Positions 42,965-55,231 of a stretch of DNA of 64,000 nucleotides are shown piece by piece. How positions within the stretch are numbered: the first letter of the stretch is position 1; each line of letters begins with the position of its first letter. The notes under the pieces are model-generated. The model did no database searches. It saw nothing but the letters and a program-made list of their open reading frames with translations, and was not told where the DNA came from. A program made the position numbers and the translations under genes. The stretch comes from Lasiosphaeris hirsuta. Its lineage: Eukaryota; Ascomycota; Sordariomycetes; Sordariales; Lasiosphaeriaceae. The stretch covers positions 3,844,001-3,908,000 of the forward strand of contig JAUKUA010000006.1 of NCBI GenBank assembly GCA_030549175.1, written 5' to 3'.

Positions 42965-45900
42965 GATGAAGGGCTAAGGTGAGGAACAAGATGCACCTAT
43001 GTTGTCCGCACCTACTCTGCATTGGCATTGAATTTTTCACCACCCAGCAACGTCCACCATGACATGTCTCCTCAGGCCTTTTTTGTGGTGCACTCGGCCA
43101 GCCAAGCGGCCATGGTCTCAGTCGCGATGAGATTGTCCGGCCAGGTTGTGATCGCCAGCTCACCGCCATATATCAACATCGCAATTCCCCGGAAGACCCG
43201 GCCCAACTTCCCTAGCGTCCCAAGCACGTTTAGATTGCGGCAGCCGCGATGTGGCTGCCCGAGCGATGCAGCTGGACCCTTGCATGTCTTTGATGTCGCC
43301 GGCAAGATTTCCGGTGCGATAGCCCAAAACAGACGGCTTGCAGCGGCTGTGGAGCCAATCTTATTAGCCACTACGTCTCTCGTGTAGAAGTGTTATTTCC
43401 CCAACGCACCCCGCCTATAGACGCGATTAAAGCCAGTCGAGCTGGGTCGAATGAGACGCTCTTCAGTCACCGTCATACAGAATAGGGAGGCGGCGTAGCA
43501 AAAATCTAATTGAAGGTCTTCGAGAAACATTGTTAGCGAAGATAAAGGATTTAGCCAGATGGGCTTAGAGGAAGCGACGATATAATCGACGACCGGCCAC
43601 AAATGCTCTAACCCACTACCCTAGTCAGCCAGCGTGTGCACTTCCCGTGATACGAGACTTGAAGTCTTGGAGATAACATTGTCGACTGTCTGGTTCTTTT
43701 GCTGCAGCCTGAGTCTAGCCCGGACCGCGGCACAAGAGGCCGCCAGAAGTCAATACTCATATTGCATTCTACCGCAAGGGGCTAACAACGACGCGTTGGA
43801 GAACAGAGAGTACCAAGGGGGGTGCCCTATTCCTGCCTAAACTAACATCCATGCGTCAACGACTATACGGCTTCTTTACCAAGAAGAAATCGACAAGGGA
43901 GAGAGTCAAGAATCTCGAACGCGACTGTATCAATAGGCACCACCCCAGAAGGACCAACCTTGATAACAATCGATCGGCATCCGCTACGTACAATCCAACT
44001 CTGGTTTGTTTGCTAGCTCTGGATACTCCCGCCAAAGGAGATAATGAAGATTCGACGAGGCCTTTACATCAATGAAAAACAGCATTCTGGCATTTCGAAA
44101 GGCACATTTAGGGGCTAGATAGGCCTTTCTACCATCTAGAAAGCCATAGAAGGGTTTTAAGGAGGCTCTCCCTCCATGCCCATGATAAGCATTGTAGTCA
44201 CACGCCAACAACCAAACCAGGATTGGATTGTAGGCACCTTCTCTTCGATAATAGGTCTGATCTTTCCACTTAAGTGAGACCTTGGCCGTTCCTATACCAC
44301 CAATGGAAGGCTTATGAAGAACTTTGCAGCTAAGACAAATCATGCCGTGATGCACGCCCTGGTACCCTGGTGCGTCAGTTTTCCAATCGGAGCTGGTCGA
44401 CTAAAAAAAAAGCCAATCATCAACATCCACGATCCTCTCCAGGTGTTTCTCCGCGGAATTACTGCTCAAGGTGCACTGCACTGCGCGAGTACTGCTAGCC
44501 AACCATTGGAAATAAAAAAATAAAAATTTGGAATATTTTATGGCGACACTCGCGGCTGCCTTCAATAATTAGGTGCTGCGATCACACCTAAGGTTGGCGC
44601 CGCCAACATCTTGTCTCAGTACTAGTCAAATGAGCTCCCCATGCCTTCCAGGCAATTGACTGGTGTGGCACTGTGACTTTAAGGGCAAGCTTCAATAGTC
44701 GCGATGAGGCCATTGGTGATTTGTTATATCTATATAATGTACAGTCTGAATGCTGGTAACATACCTGACCTTGAACCCAGTACGGCGACCCTGAGGATAG
44801 ACTCTTAAACAATTTTGGTTCCTCTCGCATGAGTCAACCCAACATCAAGCGCCCCTCGCTAATCCCTGGGATGCCTCTCGGCCTCTCCCATGACTTGTCT
44901 GCGGATTCCCAAGGCCCTAAAGATGACAGCCCAGGGTCTGATGCTTGGTTTCGGCGTTGGTTTGGTGGATTGGGCAAGCGCGTCAGCTCGAGGTTTGTTG
45001 ATGTTCTCGAGCTCGGCCTATTTCCAAGTGTTAGAAGTCATTCTAGATAAGGGGTGTGACCAAGAAGATATTTCGCGGCTGTACTGGAGTAAGGCGCCTG
45101 GTGGTCATGATGATCCAGCGGTCCCGATCGGCCTATCCCTCCGCCCGTCAGTTTTCTGTGATTCAAACGCTGGATGCCGGCTTCTGGGTAATGACCTGTA
45201 GCTTGTACTTGTCGCGCCCAGATTTCGGGAACATATCGTCCAAGATTTTCTTCAGTTTTCTGCTATTGTTGTAGCTGGGTCGGACCTGCACCTCGTACCA
45301 GCCCTCGGGAGTCGGTTTGCTGCGGAACATGGCAAAAGTTGGCGTCTTCTTCCTGTTGCGATTGAAGGGAGATTGGGCCAAATGCCCGGTTTCTGCGAGG
45401 TCGAAGGTGTTGATGGTCCAGACTGTCGCTACTTTGCGCGATGCGCTGGCTCAGGCTGTGTTGGCTGATCAAGCAACGTGGATGATGATGACGGGAAGTC
45501 TAAAAGCCCCGTTAGCTGATATTTGGGATTCGGAATCTCACTCACACGTGATGAGTAGAGTAACAAGCATTGAAACCAAAGGAACCCCCCCTCCCGACGT
45601 GGCCCAATAAAGACGAGTGCGTAGGCAGCTGCACAAGCAAGCCACAGCAACCTGGGAGGGGCCCTTTCGGTGCAAAGAACTGGCCGTGATCCTACGCCAA
45701 TGGAAGCACGGGGCGAAACGTGCTCCAATAGAAACGACTTGATAGCTGCCCGCACAAGCAAGGCAAAGCGGCCTGAATGCTCCCAGCATGCTGTATGTTG
45801 CAGAATTCCGGTTATCCAACACCAATGGAAGTTACTCATCGGATTGGAAAATGCCGAACCCCCTCGTCTATTTTATGGTCTAGTTTCCTCGAAGCCTGCC

Positions 45901-46006
45901 CGGCGGAAAATGTAGACTCGTTTCTTCAGCTCGTTCCCTCTTCCCTCCAGATCTTACGAATTTATTAGGTACCTACCTAGGTCCCTGCCTGATAAGGTAC
46001 CAAGCC
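42965..46006. other. Long gap with weak open frames only
   Basis: A minus-strand frame at 43072-43371 (LGKLGRVFRGIAMLIYGGEL) and another at 45163-45381 (WYEVQVRPSYNNSRKLKKIL) look coding-like but have no recognised family or clear start. A third at 43984-44355 may be a relic. The rest shows nothing recognisable. Confidence 0.35.
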
Positions 46007-48146
46007 ATGGACTGGTCTCCCCGAGAAACCTTCTTGACAGCCGAGAGGCTCGACGAATTCGATCACGACGAGGTGACAGCGTCATTACCTTGCACTGTGA
46101 TCCGGAAATTCAACTCCGACCCACTCAAGAATGAATCGACGGGGGTAGAGAGATTTGATTCGGTTGATTTAGACGATGAGAAGTTCTGGAGCCGTTTCAT
46201 GGTAAGGAACCCTGCAATCATTGTATCCTAGCTGTCGTTGAGGCTGGCCGTTCTTCTGACTGCTAGATCTAGAATTCATTTCCCTTTGAAGATGGTGCTG
46301 GAAAAGTGATTGACTCGACAGCCCAGCTGCCTTCTGGGCTGTGTATCTTGTGAGTCTCGGTCTACCTTGAGCCATACCTCACCCACTGACCCCCGCAGCT
46401 TTTGTCCCCGTGCCGACGATATTGCTGAGGGATTCCCGTCCGAACTGACCGATATATGCATAACAAAAAGCCGCTGGAAAACCATTAGCAGCGCGTTCTG
46501 CTTGCACAACTTGTTGCTCAAAGCCATCAGAGAGAAAATCACGGCGGTCAATGTGGCGTCCCATGTTCTTGTGGACACTGAGGAGCATCCGCGCTACCTC
46601 GAGGCATCAGACAAGCTCCATATGTACACAATCAGCACTGCATTTCCCTCAAAGCAAAACTTTGTAGTGTCATCGACACACTTTGAGGAGAGAAACCTGA
46701 CCCTTGCCGTTGTCCTCGGTGCCAACAGCGACCAGGTTGACAAGGTTGAGCACTTGCTTGAGTTTGCAGAAGAAGCTATTGGGAATCGCCTGCTCATGCT
46801 TGGCCTGGCGGCCGAGCTCATGCTGGATATGCTGAAAGACTCTGTTGCCGACATGAGAGATAAGTGTGTTGATGTGACGAGGGAACTGGCATGCATTATG
46901 CAATCACGAAGCAAGACTAAGGTGGCGGAATATGCCATGCGCGTCCAGACGATCCGGTCCGAGAGTTTATGGTTGGATGAAGCCGTTAAAACTACGAAGC
47001 GGAGCCTGGACGTGGCATTGAAGGCCAGCTCCAGCAAGAAACACCCCGCCAATCATGATGGCGATGGGAACGGCGCCCGTTCCGAGTCGGGAACCCTCAT
47101 TGATGACAGGTCTGCCGTGAGTAGTGGAGATAAGGAAGACTCGCTGCAGGAAAAGATGATGATGAGGTGCTACGTCGAAGACAGGGTGAAGAGAAGATTC
47201 GACGACGTCTTCCTCCAACTCGATGGACTTACCACGGTAACTCGTATCTCGGTGGATGACATGACCTCGACATCCACAGCGGTAGGTACATGTACTCAAG
47301 CACCAATCCAGCCCTGGTCTCACCTGAAATTGCCTACACGCGAGCAAGCCAACTGACTTGATCTTTCTAGATCATGGGGGAACTGAATCGGCAGGAGGCG
47401 GCTAGCAGTGCGCAGGCGGCCAAGACCAGCACCGTCATTGCTTTCGTCGCCATGCTTTACCTTCCAATGACTACTGTGGCGACCATCTTAGCCATGCCTG
47501 TCTTCCAGTTCGCGAATGACTGGAGGGACTGGAGGTATCGCCCAGCCGAAAACGACAACAGTGGCTCGGCACCCAGCAACAACTCAAGTGGTACAGTAGC
47601 ACCCGTCCCCGTAATATCGGGCTATTTGTGGATTTACGTTGCTTTTTCAACTGGTCTTACTCTCCTCACCATCGAAGGGTGGTGGCGGTTCGCCGGTGGT
47701 GGTGCAAGCAACGAGCCGGCCAATTCTCGACATTGGACAATATCACTACTGGTAACTCTGATAAGCCCTCTTCGGTAAGTATCAGCTGAAAATCTTTCTC
47801 CTCAAGCCTGCCAACTTGCTCAGGAGATCTATGTGCTTACCTCGGTGTCGCTGGCAGAAATTGGCTGAACGCGGCCCGTACCTGGTACAAGCAACGAGGG
47901 TCTTCATCATCCGTGATTTCTGGCGATTCTGTTCCAGCGAGCCCCTCTTCGAATGCCGACTATTCTCCTCAGCGTGGATCCCTAAGAGGTGGCAACCTGG
48001 GCACTGCTGCCACTGGCACCAGCGAACCTGGAGTTATGGGTGCGTCTCCTGCGACCACGAAAGGAAGGAATACTCTTCGCGGTATTGCCACGAGTATGAT
48101 GAACAAATCAGCCGCCGACAGCAAAGATCCTGCAGATAACGTCTAG
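46007..48146 (+). CDS. CorA-like membrane protein 2
   Basis: Exons 46007-46201, 46273-46349, 46399-47281, 47371-47774 and 47858-48146 sum to 1,848 nt (615 aa). The N-terminal region is acidic. A long helical section (VEHLLEFAEEAIGNRLLM, VTRELACIMQSRSKT) leads into the IMGELNRQEAASSAQ segment before two membrane helices (TVIAFVAMLYLPMTTVATIL and YLWIYVAFSTGLTLLTIEG), the layout of CorA-type proteins. The tail is cytosolic and serine-rich. It is distantly related in architecture to the disrupted gene at 21329. Ion transport is possible but unproven, because no GMN signature is visible. Confidence 0.75.
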
Positions 48147-49027
48147 TGGAGGGCGAAACTGTTTCATTCCTACGGTGCAGTGTATGGAATCATAACTGCA
48201 GCATGGAGGGCAACAGTAACCTACCTGAGTTCGAGAGAGTAACTCGAAGACAGGTACCGAGCCTCTCTGCAAGCGGTGAAAGAGTGGTACCACGTTGCAG
48301 TGTCCCAGGTCTGATGGAAATAGGTTGAACTGGCAATGATGATGTACATAATAACTTATTTCTTTGCCTTTGCTTACCTTTGTTGAAAGGGAGATTGTAG
48401 CCCTCTCTGGAGTCCACTCTCATTCCCTGGGCCCTAACCCCAACCTGTTCTTGAATCCTTGCAAAGCTAATCCCACCCTCAAGCATCGGCAGTTGCGCCA
48501 TGTGCAGCAGGGTCCCAGGCCCGTTATCAAACACCTAGCGCACCTCCACCGTCGGCCGCGGACTCATGAGGGGTGAGCCCCAACTCGGGGTCCGAGTCTG
48601 TGTGGGCAAGACAGAGAGCAATGGAAAAGTGGTGAGGAGGCCAGGAAAGTCCTGGCCTGCAACTAGATAGGTGGTATGGCACACGGGCCATGGCACAGGC
48701 CAGGTGGGAGGGCTCCCATCCAACACACCCTCTCAGACGGCACCGCAGCCTGGCCTCTATCTACCTATCTAGGAAGTCGTGATACTTGTGTTGTTTTGAA
48801 CGCCTAAACATGTCTTTTCCTCCAACTAGATACCCCTGAACCCAGTCAAATCCTCCATATATGGCCTTTTGCCAGCGAATTGTTGCAATGCCGCTATATT
48901 CTCCTTCATCCAGGCAAGCGGTTGCCAAAATAAAAGAGACTGCGTACTTCGGAGATACCTATCTACAGGCCAAAGTTACCAGCAGAGCTAGGTCTTTCTT
49001 TGTACTGTCGCCCTACCACCCAGTCAT
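48147..49027. other. Intergenic, nothing recognised
   Basis: No supported gene. It runs into the transposon relics to the right. Confidence 0.45.
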
Positions 49028-49530
49028 CTAGCCCTCGCCGGCTAACATATCCTGCATCCGCACTACCATGGAATCCACATACTTATTTATTGTCACCTGT
49101 TTGACTCGACACCATCCTCCAATTACCAACGCCTTGAATTCTTCCTCCGTCATTACAATTTTATAGTTTGCTTTGACAAACTGCTTGTCTGCGCGCCAGC
49201 AGTTCTCAATTGGTGATTGATCTGGAGAGCCAGGTGTGTTGAAGTGTTTTAAATGGTGTTCGTCCTTCCAGTCCTGAACGATATTTTGTGGATTTCGACG
49301 GCCAGTTCCGTGCCCAGAACCACCATCTTCTTTTAGAACGAATTAGTGATCTGATATTAGCTAAGGCTTGACGATCTTCTCTAGGACCTCGTCCCGATAG
49401 ACTCGGAGGCTCATCTTTCCGTTTATATTAGTTGGAACATCGTAGAAGCGTAATTCAGATTTGAAGTCCCAACCAACAGCTGCCCAAACATGGAACCGGC
49501 GGGCTTCAGGATCCAACTGGTCAGGTTTGC
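49028..49530 (-). mobile_element. Tc1/mariner (DDE_3) transposase relic, C-terminal part
   Basis: On the minus strand the frame reads FHVWAAVGWDFKSELRFYDV, GKMSLRVYRDEVLEKIVKP, then, past TAG and TAA stops, FVLKEDGGSGHGTGRRN and SPDQSPIENCWRADKQF to the stop at 49030-49028. The DGGSGHG and SPDQSPIENCW blocks are the catalytic-core signatures of fungal Tc1-like transposases. The TAG stands where TGG (Trp) is expected, consistent with RIP. The N-terminal half is absent. Confidence 0.82.
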
Positions 49531-49828
49531 GATCTTTCACATCATAGAATTCCCCATCTCTTTGCGGATCATCTTGTGGATCAGGTGTAGGTTCTGGAGT
49601 TGGAGGTCCATTACCAGTGGCATGTATGGGCACAGTTTCCTTCGTAGGAACTGGCTGTGGCTGTTCCGGCTCAATCGCATTGTTGAACTGTAAGGTCGAA
49701 TGCTCAACTGTTTTCTCTGGAGGCTGTTGTGGGTTTTCGCCACTGTGATCTTCACTTATAGGTTAAGCCTCCAAGGCCTTGGCCTGGCCTTGCACAGTCT
49801 TGCACAGTCTTGCTGATTGTAACGAGCG

Positions 49829-50075
49829 CTAGAATAGTTGCTCTATCTCGCTAACTGTTGTTTCATTGAATACAACACCATGCTTGAGATCGTCATCTTC
49901 TTCAGGAAGCTTGGGGGCTCCGGCTTCGTCAAAGCGAACGGCGGCAGCGCGATAGATCTCTCCTGTCTCTAGATCCCACACCCAATAGATTCTTCTATGC
50001 ATGCTATCATAGCCTATGAGTCTTCCTAGCCTTGCATGTGCCTCGAACTTTCTACTGCCACCTCTATTCCATCTA
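49829..50075 (-). mobile_element. Copia-type retrotransposon relic (pol SH3-like region)
   Basis: On the minus strand KFEAHARLGRLIGYDSMHR, YWVWDLETGEIYRAAAVRFD and LKHGVVFNETTVSEIEQLF match the segment after integrase in Ty1/Copia pol proteins. A proline-rich linker frame continues at about 49741-49540 (ENPQQPPEKTVEHSTLQF), directly upstream of the Tc1 relic. No LTRs were recognised. Confidence 0.65.
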
Positions 50076-51772
50076 TCCTAACGGTTAGTAAATAGAACTT
50101 GCTTGGTTATGTCTCCTCGCATTGCAAGTAAGAGCGTCAATTTACTAGTCCCTCATAACACTGCCAATCACGGAACTGCCGAGAGAAAGGGGCGGTCGGA
50201 ATCACGGCCCTCGCAGGACGGCGTTGATGCCGCATAGCCCATGGTGTCCCTAGAGGTTGCCCAGAGTGGCTTATTAACGGATATGATACAGGCACATTGT
50301 CCCTTCCTCTTACAATGCCTTCCTATACCCTGCTACATCCAGCCCCTCCTTCTTACTATCCCATGCCCAGCACAACCAACGAGGCAGCATTTCACCGGGC
50401 TACGTGATACGCGCCGTTGTCTCCGTACCAGCCTATTCCCAGGTTCAGGTCTGCCTCGCCGTCACAAACGCAAAGACCGCCTACAACATATAGGCGCCTA
50501 GACTTTCGTCAACGCTTTAGTGGATCTCGTAAGCAACTGGTAGTGCCAGAGGCCACGTCATCTTGGGCCTATCTCGTTCCCTTACCTACTCTCCCGTCTC
50601 GCTACGCTAGACCCCCTCGTCATGCTCTCCGGAACTCGTCCCAATTGGACCGCCTCACTAAGGCCTCGTTCCCGGTTTGGTCTCGTTATCAAAGTCTGCT
50701 ATAGCTAGCATTGCGGCGTGTGACCTGAGTCAGAAAAAAAGGTAGCAGTTGAATCACGACACCAAACGGCCTCTCTCGTGATTATTAGGTACCTACATGC
50801 CTCGCCACTACTGTACTGGAATTTGGTCCGATTATAGCCAAAGGGAGGATACCTCCTTTGTCATCTGCGTCGGCGTAGTCGGAACGTGCGGCATTTTTAT
50901 GGCTGGTTAGGATAGGTAGGTTTCGGTTACATTACGTTAGAGATCCACCAGGCGGGCATAGAGTCGGCCCTAGGAGAAGGACCATGGTAGGCGGGTAAAC
51001 TAAACTTGGGAAACTGTGCAGGGTGGGTCAAGGGGCCGTTGGTAAGTTTGACTGCTCATGCGACGAAAGTCGGCACCGGAGGTGAAGTGAAGGTCGATGT
51101 CGAGTCGAGTCGGATTAATGTCGAGGGCTGGCGAAGTTTGAAAAGATGCAGGGGAGCTGTGGGGATAGGAATAACGGTTACGTAACACTCTACCGCAATA
51201 TAGGCGCGACACTGCAGAGGCAAAGAGGACATAGATTGAACAGAGTAAAGTTTCTCTGCCGAAAGGACTAGGACTGAATTGTAGCTGTGAGTGAAGGTAA
51301 CAAGGGAAGGAAGAGAAGAGGGGCGTGTGAAGTCAAGAGTATAAGAACAGGACGTTGTCTAACGTTGGGAAGGAGGTCTATTTATGCGCGGATGCGATGG
51401 GGGAAGTGAGCATGTGGCCAATCAAGGCGAAGTAGTAGGTAGGTAGCCGCGTCCCGATCGAAAAGGGCGCTAAACCCGGCGCGTGCGACAGCGACTTCTC
51501 GATTACGGTAACTATAGCCGAACTCACCTCGGCTCAGGAAGGTCGCTTTACCTCACCCCCTGCTCAGCGCTCTACGGCTAATCCCGACTTTGGTCAGAAA
51601 ATATTATAGGGGGGTAACTATAGAAGTAGGTACACAAGGCTTTTTCACTTGACTTTCAATTTCCCATCCTTCATCCTGATCAACACACCGCCCATAGTAG
51701 TCCTCACCAAAATTCATCTTAACAACTTCATTGGTAGCATTGGTATTTCCTCACGACAAGGTATACGCCGTG
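50076..51772. other. Gene-poor gap
   Basis: Relic-like sequence with no supported gene. The palindromic TAGGCGCCTA at 50490-50499 is outside the RiPP cluster and has no gene context. Confidence 0.4.
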
Positions 51773-54700
51773 CTAGCTTCGCAAGCGAGGACTCCACCTG
51801 ACAACCCGCTCCAAAAATGGGGCAGGAACCCCTGCAACAAGATCCTTGATCCTAATTTTAACACTTTGATATGTCTCGTCACTCCGCATGTCGAACTTCA
51901 CAATGTCAGAGTGGTTCTTGTCTGCACTAATTACCTCCTCCACGTCACTCCCCAATCCCAGAATGACTGAATGTGCCCCAGCCGCCATGATGGACTCGCC
52001 GTCGCGACGAATTTTACCAGTCTTTCTCGTTGGTTAGTATAGTCCGAGGCACAATAAGAGCAGGAACAGGGATAACTCACCTTTCTCGACACCATCTGCG
52101 TTGGTCTCTGCTCCACAAAGGTGTACACTTTTTTCCCCTTCAAAACGTCCGGGAATGAAGCAAGCTCGTTGCGAAAGTCGCCACCGCCCAGGCGTTGAAC
52201 GAGTGCCTCCGCTTTGTCATCCGGGATGGGGGTTTGTCCTGCTGCCTGCTGCTCGGCTACCATGGCGTCGAGGATGTCTTGAACGTGGAAGCCGCGGGTA
52301 GGACAAGCGAAGAGGAAAAGGCCGATTGTTGCTCCGTATATGGGTCTCGCGTTAGGGCCTGTGCAAGCCTTGACAAGGGCCTGAGGGGATCTGTTGTGAG
52401 TGCCCTGCCTCGTGACTCTTGTCTTGAACGATAAAGTGGTTGACGTACCCTAGCAACTACCAAGCCCCCAAAGCTGTGGGCAAGGAAGATGATTTGCTTT
52501 TTCCGCAGCTACGGGAAGTGATTAGCACAAGACGTCTGTCCTGACACGAGACTCCTGGGTTTGAATTGGAATTTTGGCCTTACTTTGGAGGTGTTCCTGA
52601 TCCCATCCAGCGCCTGGATGAGCTTGTCGGCTTGTTCGGAGAGATCGAACCTGGGATGGTCTCGCTCGTCGAAGATGTTTGATTTGTAGCCGTAGATAAT
52701 AATGCGGCAGCTCGGCGCATCCTCGGGGAGGAAATCCTGCAGCCACATCCGTGGGCTGTCTGATTTACTGAGCCAGCTTCCGTATGGATGGCCATTGAGG
52801 CCGTGAATGGCAACAATACTGCAAGGTAGGGTTAGCTTCTCCATTATTAGGCATCCAGCCTGTAACAGTTTCTAGAAACCTACTCCGCAGTGTGCCTATG
52901 ACCTGGCGGTGGCTCGTATAATTGTGTTGCGCCGATGAATGTTGCATCCACATCCATGGAAAGACCAGGCTCTGCCTTATCGGTGAGGACTTTGCACACA
53001 TGGCCGCGCATCATATCTCGGAACACGTCCGGCACAGGGCCTGAGAAAGTAATAAGAGCCGCCCCTCTCCTAGGAGTTTGCTTAGCCATCTTCGTAATTA
53101 GGAGCGAAGTGATATCTTTGACAGTGGGGACCAGTTCTTTTTCTTGCGCATCATTGATGTTCGTGGACAGGATTCCCTGTACGATGTCCGAAACTGTAGC
53201 CTTGCCTCGAAGCGTCACTTCTGACGCTCGGAAGACGGTCAGTCTGCTCACTTTGGGGTTTCTATCAATGGGTTGCTTGTTCAGCTTGCTGCCATTATCA
53301 CACGATTCCTTTCCACTCACCTCTCCATTGCTTCACCCGGAGGTGGCAAGCCTGGGCCTGCTCGCGCTGCTCGACGGCTTGGCGGACTCAAAGCAGTCTC
53401 AAGCTGGGCGACGACTTGCTCATACAGATAATCCCGCAACGCGACCTGGAGGTCTCCGTCTCTGGGGATGTTAAGATGCAGATATAAGCAGTGCTTGATA
53501 GCCGAAAGATACATCCCATTTCCGTATCGTTCTGCCTTTGCCAATTCGACGCACAACTCGGCCCACCTGTGGCAGGGGTTGTCGCTCTTGTCCGAGAGTT
53601 TGATTTCGCTCCCGCTGTTAACCTCCAGCAAGAGTTTGGCGAAGTCAATAATAACTGGATTGCCGATCTCTGCCAGGCTGTTGAATGAATGCTGATTCCC
53701 AGGCTTGAATGTCATGTATACCCGGTTCTCTTCCGCAAACCCATCTGGGGAAGTTATAATATACACCTTCTCCGAATCCCAGATTGGAGAGCCGGAGGTA
53801 GAGTCGAAAAAATTCAGTAGACAGTGAGCGAGCCTGAGAGCGATAGCTTGCTTCTGTGCGAGTGTGAAGAAATCCAAAGGTTGGGACCGCGTAAGATCGT
53901 CACGTAGAAATGCGCCGAGCTTGATGAAGTGATGGAGGGGTTTCATTGATGCTTGGCTGAGCCAAGATTTTGGAGGGGTGAGTCCACGGATGCTGAAGAT
54001 GCTGTGGTGCCAAACGAGAAAGGAGAAAATGTTCTCCCTGTCGCATTTCTGGAGATCATCGCAGATGCTCTGCACCTCCTTTACTTTAAACCGATTACTT
54101 GGATGAATGTTAGATTAGGATATACTCCCGATATTAGTCATTTGAAAGATGACGTACTCGAGCGGTGAGTCTATGCACTGAGCATCCCGCCACCTTTGAG
54201 GTGCCGGAGCCGAGCAACATGGCAGAAACATATCAACCGTTGGCAGGGGTTGCGTCGGCTCTTTGTACCCGGATATATGAAGCAGTAGCTCATGGTTGGC
54301 TTCACAGCGTGAGAACTTGTCGAATAGACCATGTAGGACCTTGTCAGCTCGCTCTCGTAGTGATCTGGTTGTCCGCGGGGTTTGAACCGAATCGCGGGGG
54401 AAATTAGAGGCGTTGGGGGCGCTGTCCCAAGGTTGGATCAGAAGTTCGTTACAGTCCTCGGCAGCACTCAAAACTGCTTTAACTTCTGAAACCCCGACAA
54501 CCTTGAAAACCGTGGGGTTCAAGCCATGGACCAAGTCCAGATCAGAGCGTGAGGCCTGTCCCGTCTCATCTTGGAGGTGACATATTAAGGCGTGGAGGTT
54601 TGGGTAGGCCTGAGGATGGTGTGCTGCTTCCCCTACCGTCCCGTGCGATGTGCCCTCGGCATTTCTCGAAGCTATGAGAGGTAAATTCACGGCTCCCTCA

Positions 54701-54951
54701 AGTAAACCGCACAATTTTGTAAGTTTAGCTTGAAGCTCGTCAGTATCGGTAGAGACTCGCCGGGATGTGAAGATCTGCCGCAATTCTGTCTCGAGAAACT
54801 CGAGGTTGTTGTCGTTTGCGAAGTCGTCGTCGAGTCTGATGATTGCCGAGGAGCCTTTACCCGTCGCCTTGCACCTTGCGAGTCGGCCGAAAACGCCTGA
54901 TCCTATGCTCTGGAGGATGCACCACTCGTACGAGTTATTCAAGGACATCAT
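51773..54951 (-). CDS. DUF7580-like domain fused to alpha/beta-hydrolase
   Basis: Seven exons (54951-54158, 54097-53321, 53261-52884, 52818-52584, 52508-52449, 52380-52081, 52021-51773) sum to 2,793 nt (930 aa), in frame throughout. Residues 1-520 include LAQKQAIALRLAHCLLNFFD and a WDSEKVYIIT segment like the DUF7580 region of fungal prion/HeLo-associated proteins. The perfect donor GAGAG|GTGAGT at 53321/53320 links this part to the hydrolase, so they are one protein and not two. The hydrolase has DIVAIHGLNGHPYGSW, FLPEDAPSCRIIIYGY and the nucleophile elbow AHSFGG, as in SesB-type lipase domains of fungal NLRs, and ends with an HSDIVKFD stretch carrying the likely catalytic His. Probably a cytosolic serine hydrolase effector. 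It is head-to-head with the zinc-finger/WD40 gene. Confidence 0.7.
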
Positions 54952-55231
54952 ATCTCTGGGCGTGGTATTGCTGATTACAATCCGGGATGGCGCTGAAGTT
55001 GGGCATTCGGACGAGAATGGAAACGGAGGGGTCTGCAACTTGGGCAGCAAAGACCAATCCCGCAGCCACTCACGTGAGTGGGGGTTGGGCTTCAATCTTT
55101 CCCGCCAAACCACATCTCCGAAGGTTTTTTAGGTTGTTTTGTAACAACTCCAATTCCCCTCAGTCTCCAATTTCCCACTAGTTGTCGTCAGGACGGCTGG
55201 ATTCACCATATTTCATTCAGCTCGGGCCGGG
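54952..55231. promoter_or_regulatory. Shared divergent promoter of the hydrolase and WD40 genes
   Basis: Only 280 bp separate the two start codons, so the genes are probably co-regulated. No specific operator is recognised. Confidence 0.5.

Noticed and set aside
53317..53320. Separate hydrolase gene starting at 53320
   Set aside because: The only start there is GTG, and it is the first base triplet of a consensus intron donor that joins the two frames perfectly.
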